Source: Listeria valentina
GTDB taxonomy: Bacteria > Bacillota > Bacilli > Lactobacillales > Listeriaceae
Direction of reading: 5' to 3'
DNA: 64,000 nucleotides
Assembly: GCF_011800755.1 (NCBI RefSeq)
Contig: NZ_JAATJW010000006.1
Span: 26,143-90,142 of the forward strand
Below are positions 59,127 through 64,000 of the stretch, piece by piece. Both the position numbers and the translations under genes were made by a program. Position 1 is the stretch's first letter. Every line of letters starts with the position of its first letter. The notes beneath the pieces were generated by a model. It did not search any database and had not been told where the DNA came from. It saw nothing but the letters and a program-made list of their open reading frames with translations.

Positions 59127-59432
59127 GTGAAAATACTACAAATTATTTGGCATATTGTGGGGATCGCTTGTTCTGCGATGATTTTGCCTTCTTTTGTCAC
59201 ATCAATTACAGAAGCAATTTTAAGACTACAACCTCAGCGCATGGTCATTTTTTTCATCTATCCGCTAATGTCTGCGAGTCCTGCAGCGAAAATCAGTAAC
59301 GCGCAAGCAATTATCACTGCAGGAATTGGTTATCTGATGTATATCATTGCTTTCATCTATGTTTTTTGGCTAATCCGAAAGATCATGGGATGGCACAAAA
59401 AAGCCAAACAACTCGATCAACAATCAAACTAA
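59127..59432 (+). CDS. Small membrane protein downstream of noc
   Basis: A 101-residue protein with two or three hydrophobic spans (about residues 3-28, 38-52 and 64-86, GYLMYIIAFIYVFWLI) and a basic, polar tail (RKIMGWHKKAKQLDQQSN). I do not recognise the family. It starts with GTG at 59127, 14 bases after noc, behind AGAGGGGA, so it is translated from the noc message. A tie to nucleoid occlusion is only suggested by position. Confidence 0.7.
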   Translation: MKILQIIWHIVGIACSAMILPSFVTSITEAILRLQPQRMVIFFIYPLMSASPAAKISNAQAIITAGIGYLMYIIAFIYVFWLIRKIMGWHKKAKQLDQQSN

Positions 59433-59437
59433 TCAAG

Positions 59438-59464
59438 CAATCTTCCTCGGAAGGTTGTTTTTTA
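59438..59464 (+). terminator. Terminator after the noc operon
   Basis: Arms CAATCTT (59438-59444) and AAGGTTG (59451-59457), with the loop partly paired, then a T-run. Confidence 0.75.
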
Positions 59465-59550
59465 TTGCATTTAGGGTTATCGGGTGCAAAAATCAGCTAA
59501 AGGAAGTAAAATTAAAGTGGAAGGAAAAAGATGAGGAGGTAAGGGAGTTC

Positions 59551-60273
59551 ATGGCTAAAATTATTTTTGTTAGAGACGAGGAAAATCAATTTCAAGCTTA
59601 CGATTTTATACACGATTTGATTGAAGAGCAGCCATTAATGGCAACGCTTTTATTACAGGGACTATTTGATCTGGAAAATGCTGAAACAAGACGGTTAAGT
59701 ACAGGAAAACAAATTGCACCAGATCTACACCTTTCGATCGGGAAGAGTCAGGCATATTCACTTCAATCTACGCGTATTGAATCAACGATCGATCAACCGC
59801 TCCATGAACTTAAACTACACTTTAAGGACCGTAATTGTCGCTTGATTTATTTTACGGCTTTTTCAGAGTCTGAAACATATTATTGCTTTATTAAAGGCTA
59901 TTTTAAAGATAAAAATCCATTTACCGACAAAATGGGCGCATATCGCGAAGAAGCAAAACGTATTTTCTTAAGTCGAACTAATGCTGATTTAAGTATTGGC
60001 GAGGAAGCCTATAGCTTCGAATCCTTGAAAGAACGTGCCTATGAAAATGAAGGGATTGTTCATTATCTGGAAAGTGTTTCAGCAATGCTTGCACGAGTCA
60101 TTTTTGCGAAACGAATTGAGAAAAAATGGTCGCAACTTGATTTGGCGTTGAAATCTGACTTGTCGCCAACGATTATTGAACGCATTGAAGCAGGGGATCC
60201 AGATTTAACTTTACGCATGTATCAAAAGACCTGCGCAGTTTTAGAGGTTAAACTTTCATTTGACTACAAGTAA
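59551..60273 (+). CDS. HigB-like (Gp49) plus XRE helix-turn-helix fusion protein
   Basis: A 240-residue protein. Residues ~84-140 (HELKLHFKDRNCRLIYFTAF… YCFIKGYFKDKNPFTDKMGAYREEAKRI) match the core of phage Gp49/HigB RelE-fold toxins, including the 'hvKGYxKK' strand and the closing helix. Residues ~185-236 (EKKWSQLDLALKSDLSPTIIERIEAGDPDLTLRMYQKTCAVL) form an XRE helix-turn-helix like HigA. It therefore looks like toxin and antitoxin halves in one chain. The ATG at 59551 follows GAGGAGG; an in-frame ATG at 59455 lies in the terminator. It sits alone between the noc operon and parA. Whether the RelE half is catalytic is unknown. Confidence 0.72.
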   Translation: MAKIIFVRDEENQFQAYDFIHDLIEEQPLMATLLLQGLFDLENAETRRLSTGKQIAPDLHLSIGKSQAYSLQSTRIESTIDQPLHELKLHFKDRNCRLIYFTAFSESETYYCFIKGYFKDKNPFTDKMGAYREEAKRIFLSRTNADLSIGEEAYSFESLKERAYENEGIVHYLESVSAMLARVIFAKRIEKKWSQLDLALKSDLSPTIIERIEAGDPDLTLRMYQKTCAVLEVKLSFDYK

Positions 60274-60279
60274 GTAAAA

Positions 60280-60304
60280 AGGCCCACACACGTGGGCTTT
60301 TTTT
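60280..60304 (+). terminator. Terminator before parA
   Basis: Arms GCCCAC (60282-60287) and GTGGGC (60292-60297), then TTTTTTT. Confidence 0.88.
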
Positions 60305-60323
60305 GTTAGATAGAAAACCCAAT

Positions 60324-60339
60324 TGTTTCACGTGAAACA
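60324..60339. promoter_or_regulatory. parS site (perfect) upstream of parA
   Basis: TGTTTCACGTGAAACA, with the dyad extending two bases on each side (AATTG…CAATT). Confidence 0.95.
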
Positions 60340-60457
60340 ATTTTTTGAGCTGAAAAATAAAATTTTAGCTAATTTAAGAGACGGAATGGAAAAGTTTTGG
60401 TAGAATAGAAATTATAGAACTGAGAGATCAGGAACTTAATAAGGGCTGGTGAAGAAA

Positions 60458-61219
60458 GTGACCAAAATTATTGCACTTGCGAATCAAAAAGGCGGCGTTG
60501 GTAAGACGACATCTTCTGTCAATCTTAGCTCTAGCTTAGCTTTTTTGGGAAAAAAGGTCTTGCTAGTAGACATTGATCCTCAAGGAAATGCCTCTAGTGG
60601 TGTTGGTATCAATAAGGGAGAAATCGAAAACTGTATTTATAATGTATTAGTAGATGATGTTCCACTTAGAGACGTGCGCGAACGTACTGAGCTAGACAAT
60701 CTAGATGTTATTCCTGCTACTATCCAGCTTGCTGGAGCTGAAGTTGAGCTTGTTCCAGCGATCTCGAGGGAACTTCGTTTAAAACGAGCAATTGATACGA
60801 TAAAAGATGAGTATGATTATATTATCATTGATTGTCCGCCATCCCTTGGATTGCTGACGTTAAATGCGTTGACTGCTTCAGATTCTGTTTTGATTCCTGT
60901 TCAATGTGAGTATTATGCGTTAGAAGGATTAAGTCAGCTTTTAAATACAATTCGAATCGTACAAAAACAATTGAATTCTGAATTGCAAATTGAAGGCGTG
61001 CTTTTAACTATGCTTGATGCTCGTACAAACCTTGGAATTCAAGTTATTGAGGAAGTTAAAAAATACTTCCAAAACAAAGTATTTGATACGATCATTCCTA
61101 GAAATGTACGATTGAGTGAAGCACCAAGCCATGGCAAACCGATTCTTTTATATGATCCAAAATCAAAAGGGGCCGAAGTTTATTTAGAATTAGCTAAGGA
61201 AGTGATTGCAAATGGCTAA
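60458..61219 (+). CDS. parA: Chromosome partitioning ATPase ParA (Soj)
   Basis: A 253-residue deviant Walker A ATPase with [17 protein letters not shown] (about residues 10-26), the Walker A' [11 protein letters not shown] (near 38) and [14 protein letters not shown] (near 122). It works with ParB in origin segregation and regulates DnaA. GTG at 60458 gives the family length; GTG at 60449 is an alternative three codons longer. Confidence 0.95.
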   Translation: MTKIIALANQKGGVGKTTSSVNLSSSLAFLGKKVLLVDIDPQGNASSGVGINKGEIENCIYNVLVDDVPLRDVRERTELDNLDVIPATIQLAGAEVELVPAISRELRLKRAIDTIKDEYDYIIIDCPPSLGLLTLNALTASDSVLIPVQCEYYALEGLSQLLNTIRIVQKQLNSELQIEGVLLTMLDARTNLGIQVIEEVKKYFQNKVFDTIIPRNVRLSEAPSHGKPILLYDPKSKGAEVYLELAKEVIANG

Positions 61220-62060
61220 AGGACTTGGAAAAGGAATCAACGCACTATTTAACACAGTAGATACAGACGAAGAAACTGTTGTAAGCATTGCGCTTGATAA
61301 AGTGGATGCGAACCCATTTCAACCAAGGAAAAACTTTGATAAGAAAGCCATTCAAGAACTAACAGATTCCATCAAAATTCACGGTGTATTGCAGCCTGTT
61401 ATTTTAAGAGAGAAAAAGGATCGCTATGAAATTGTGGTAGGGGAAAGAAGATGCCGTGCGTCTGTTCAAGCCGGCCTCAAAGAAATCCCTGCAGTGGTAA
61501 GAAAGTTAAATGACCAAGAAATGATGGAGCTTTCTGTAATTGAAAACTTGCAACGGGAAGATCTATCTGCACTTGAAGAAGCCGAATCCTATGATTTCTT
61601 AATGAAAAATTTGAAATTGACCCAAGCTAAACTTGCAGAACGTGTCGGAAAAAGTCGTCCTTATGTGGCAAACTTTATTCGTTTACTTTCTCTGCCAGAT
61701 GAAGTTCAAGATATGATTCGTAGTGGAGAGCTATCAGCAGGACACGCTCGAGCACTTCTTGCTTTGAAACAGAAAAAAAATATTATTCCACTCGCGAAAA
61801 AAACAGTCAAAGAGGAACTCACTGTGCGGCAATTGGAAAAGCTTGTGACTGATGTTAATGAGAATGTTTCACGTGAAACAAAGAAGCCAAAGAAAGTGCC
61901 AGTCTTTATTCGTGAAAGTGAAAATCAATTGCGAGATAAGTTTGGAACGGCGGTTTCAATTAAACGCACGAACAAAAAAGGCAAGATTGAAATTGAGTTT
62001 TTATCAGATGATGACTTGGATCGGATTTTAGAAATTTTAGATGTACAATTTGATGATTAA
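61212..62060 (+). CDS. parB: Chromosome partitioning protein ParB (Spo0J)
   Basis: A 282-residue CTPase clamp that loads at parS. It has an N-terminal ParA-activating tail ([13 protein letters not shown]), the CTP-binding region [33 protein letters not shown] and GERRCRAS (the usual GERRxRA), a helix-turn-helix ([27 protein letters not shown]) and a C-terminal dimer domain. Its ATG overlaps parA by eight bases. A perfect parS lies inside the gene. Confidence 0.96.
   Translation: MAKGLGKGINALFNTVDTDEETVVSIALDKVDANPFQPRKNFDKKAIQELTDSIKIHGVLQPVILREKKDRYEIVVGERRCRASVQAGLKEIPAVVRKLNDQEMMELSVIENLQREDLSALEEAESYDFLMKNLKLTQAKLAERVGKSRPYVANFIRLLSLPDEVQDMIRSGELSAGHARALLALKQKKNIIPLAKKTVKEELTVRQLEKLVTDVNENVSRETKKPKKVPVFIRESENQLRDKFGTAVSIKRTNKKGKIEIEFLSDDDLDRILEILDVQFDD
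61865..61880. promoter_or_regulatory. parS site (perfect), inside parB
   Basis: TGTTTCACGTGAAACA, within the parB coding sequence, as in B. subtilis spo0J. Confidence 0.95.
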
Positions 62061-62084
62061 ATAAAATTTGTGAAGAGGATAGAA

Positions 62085-62279
62085 ATGGAAAGCAAAAAAT
62101 TTGAGTTAAATGATATTGTAGAAATGAAAAAACCGCATCCTTGTGGAAGCAATCGTTTTCGGATCATTCGAATGGGAATGGATATTCGAATCAAATGTGA
62201 AGGTTGTGGACACAGTGTGTTGCTGCCAAGGCGAGAATTCGAACGAAAAGTAAAAAGTATTCTTCCAAATGAAAAATAA
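62085..62279 (+). CDS. DUF951 protein
   Basis: A 64-residue protein of the DUF951 family with the conserved KKPHPCGSNRFRIIRMGMDIRIKCEGCGHSV pattern; the three cysteines (PCG, CEGCG) suggest metal binding. It follows parB in most Bacillales and Lactobacillales; its function is unknown. ATG at 62085 after GAAGAGG. Confidence 0.9.
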   Translation: MESKKFELNDIVEMKKPHPCGSNRFRIIRMGMDIRIKCEGCGHSVLLPRREFERKVKSILPNEK

Positions 62280-62282
62280 ACG

Positions 62283-62318
62283 AAAAGACCTATCACGTCG
62301 ATTGTGATAGGTCTTTTT
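62283..62318 (+). terminator. Terminator of the parAB-DUF951 operon
   Basis: Arms AAAGACCTATCAC and GTGATAGGTCTTT around a 7-base loop, then TT-rich. Confidence 0.93.
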
Positions 62319-62398
62319 GCGTGTATAATTTTTGTGAAAAATTATAAGCTAATTAGTTGCAGCAAGGTCAGAAACTCTTTATCATAATAACTATCATT

Positions 62399-62413
62399 TA
62401 ATAATTATTTTAA
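62399..62413. promoter_or_regulatory. PerR box upstream of the catalase gene
   Basis: TAATAATTATTTTAA matches the PerR consensus TTATAATNATTATAA at 12 of 14 defined positions, 36 bases before the start codon. Confidence 0.78.
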
Positions 62414-62449
62414 TTAAATGAATAATTTTACAAGATGGAGGGATTCAAT

Positions 62450-63919
62450 TTGACCGAAAAGAAAAATTTGACGACGAATCAAGGCGTGCCAATCGGAGAT
62501 AATCAAAATTCGATGACGGCAGGTTTCAAGGGACCAACGCTTCTTGAAGACTATCAGTTGATTGAAAAGTTAGCTCATTTTGACCGTGAACGAGTTCCGG
62601 AACGAGTGGTCCATGCACGTGGAGCAGGGGCACACGGAAAGTTTGTAGTCAAAAATAGCATGAAAAAATATACGATGGCACACTTTTTACAAGAAGAAGG
62701 ACAAGAAACAGAAGTTTTTGCGCGTTTTTCTACGGTTATCCATGGACAGCATTCTCCTGAGACGTTGCGTGATCCACGTGGGTTTTCGATCAAATTTTAT
62801 ACCGAAGAAGGAAATTATGATTTTGTTGGAAATAATTTGCCTGTATTTTTCATTCGTGATGCGATTAAATTTCCAGACGTGATTCATTCGCTCAAGCCAG
62901 ATCCGGCGACGAATATCCAAGATCCAAATCGTTACTGGGACTTCATGAGCCTAACACCGGAAGCAGTCACGATGCTTACTTATCTCTTTAGCGATGAAGG
63001 GACGCCTGCTTCTTACCGCGAGATGCGTGGTTCGAGCGTACATGCTTTTAAATGGATTAATGAGGCAGGAAAAACGGTCTATGTGAAACTACGCTGGCAA
63101 CCAAAAGCTGGGATTGTCAATTTGACGACTGAACAAGCGTCTCAGATTCAAGCAAAAGAATTCAACCATGCCACACGGGACTTGCACGAAGCCATCGAAG
63201 CGGGGAACTATCCAGAATGGGATTTATATGTCCAAGTGCTTGATCCAAAAGACCTTGATACATTCGATTTCAATCCACTTGATGCAACCAAAGATTGGTT
63301 TGAAGATGTTTTCCCATACGAACTTGTGGGCACAATGACGTTAAATCGCAATCCTGAGAACGTCTTTGCCGAAACAGAATCGGTAGGCTTCAACCCCGGG
63401 GTTCTTGTAAGAGGTATGCTCCCATCTGAAGACCGTTTGCTTCAAGGGCGCCTGTTTTCTTATTCAGACACGCAGCGCCACCGCGTGGGACCGAACTATC
63501 TGCAACTGCCGATTAATAAGCCAAAAGCGCCGGTTGCGAACAATCAGCGTGACGGCTATATGCCAATTGGGCAGCAAACGAGCTCGATCAATTATGAGCC
63601 GAATAGCTACGATTCCGAGCCGAAAGAAAATCCTGCATTTGTTGAGCAAGAACAAGAAATTCGTGGGGACGTTTCAGGTCGATTAGCAGCAGAAAAACCA
63701 AATAATTTTGTGCATGCGCGCGAAGTTTGGAATCGCTACTCGGAAGGGGAACGTGACGCGCTTGTGAAGAATATTGTAGATGACTGGGCGACAGTTCGTG
63801 AAGATATTAAGATTCGCAACTTGCGGAATTTCTATCAAGCCGTGCCAGAATGGGCTGAACGAGTGGCTGCTGGAACGGGTATTGAACTCGCAAAACATAT
63901 TGTTGACCTGCAGAAATAA
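62450..63919 (+). CDS. kat: Heme catalase (monofunctional, clade with KatA)
   Basis: A 489-residue heme catalase that breaks H2O2 into water and oxygen. The catalytic His is in ERVVHARGAGAHG (about residue 55), the Asn in NYDFVGNNLPVFF (near 128) and the proximal heme Tyr in RLFSYSDTQRHRVG (near 339). Length and motifs are complete. It begins with TTG at 62450 after GGAGGG; the ATG at 62435 lies in the ribosome-binding site. A PerR box precedes it. Confidence 0.96.
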   Translation: MTEKKNLTTNQGVPIGDNQNSMTAGFKGPTLLEDYQLIEKLAHFDRERVPERVVHARGAGAHGKFVVKNSMKKYTMAHFLQEEGQETEVFARFSTVIHGQHSPETLRDPRGFSIKFYTEEGNYDFVGNNLPVFFIRDAIKFPDVIHSLKPDPATNIQDPNRYWDFMSLTPEAVTMLTYLFSDEGTPASYREMRGSSVHAFKWINEAGKTVYVKLRWQPKAGIVNLTTEQASQIQAKEFNHATRDLHEAIEAGNYPEWDLYVQVLDPKDLDTFDFNPLDATKDWFEDVFPYELVGTMTLNRNPENVFAETESVGFNPGVLVRGMLPSEDRLLQGRLFSYSDTQRHRVGPNYLQLPINKPKAPVANNQRDGYMPIGQQTSSINYEPNSYDSEPKENPAFVEQEQEIRGDVSGRLAAEKPNNFVHAREVWNRYSEGERDALVKNIVDDWATVREDIKIRNLRNFYQAVPEWAERVAAGTGIELAKHIVDLQK

Positions 63920-64000
63920 TTAGCAAGACTTTTATTTGGTTTAAATGTAAGATAGTTTACTAAATTAATAGTTAATAAAAAGTCTGGGATGTAAATAATC

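Noticed and set aside
63931..63990. Terminator after the catalase gene
   Set aside because: AGACTTTT and AAAAGTCT could pair, but the loop is about 45 bases and the window ends before a clear T-run.

Overview
This window is the replication-origin region of a low-GC Firmicute chromosome, almost certainly a member of Listeriaceae (Listeria sensu lato). The evidence is the gene content and protein sequences I recognise: rpmH-rnpA-yidC-jag facing dnaA-dnaN-yaaA-recF-gyrB-gyrA, a mevalonate kinase operon next to qoxABCD, a deoC-deoB-deoR-pdp-nupC block, serC-serA with a DUF1015 gene, and mnmE-mnmG-rsmG-noc-parA-parB-kat. I cannot assign a species. An ahpC-ahpF pair and a complete MurNAc recycling cluster are features I do not associate with L. 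monocytogenes.

Layout. oriC is bipartite and sits around 31.16-33.02 kb: one DnaA-box cluster upstream of dnaA, and a second between dnaA and dnaN that carries DnaA-trios and an AT-rich unwinding region. Left of oriC nearly every gene is on the minus strand, and right of it nearly every gene is on the plus strand, so transcription follows replication. The left arm, reading away from oriC, holds dnaA, dnaN, yaaA, recF, gyrB and gyrA; a Fur-controlled TctA-type transporter followed by mvaK1-mvaD-mvaK2; the qoxABCD quinol oxidase; the deoxynucleoside catabolic genes with a DeoR operator; an AT-rich Nudix gene; a beta-glucoside locus (bglA, then bglP with a LicT-type antiterminator site and a cre, then a lipoprotein phosphatase and a NagB-like enzyme); a small-RNA candidate; dedA; and ahpC-ahpF.

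The right arm holds rpmH, rnpA, yidC and jag; a phosphatase with a degenerate kinase-like N-terminus; a MurNAc-6P cluster (murR, mupG, murQ, murP) with three matching operators; a PadR/DUF1048 operon; a ClC-type channel; tRNA-Val; a frameshifted glycerate kinase; a 12-TM protein; thioredoxin; nitroreductase; an SOS-controlled YolD-like gene; a MarR/MFS pair; serC-serA-DUF1015; and the mnmE-mnmG-rsmG-noc-parA-parB block, ending in a PerR-boxed catalase.

How it works together. Initiation (DnaA, oriC), elongation (DnaN), topology (gyrase) and segregation (ParA/ParB, Noc) are encoded together with their sites: five parS sites, three Noc-binding sites, and an extra DnaA-box cluster in front of mnmE. 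Regulatory circuits readable from the DNA are PerR (ahpC, kat), Fur (tct operon), CcpA plus LicT (bglP), DeoR (deoC), MurR (three promoters), PadR, LexA and MarR. The most unusual items are a single-chain HigB-HigA-like protein inside the noc-par block, the PTS / lipoprotein histidine phosphatase / NagB-like operon, the Fur box on a TctA transporter that leads into the mevalonate genes, and the kinase-like/phosphatase fusion near oriC.
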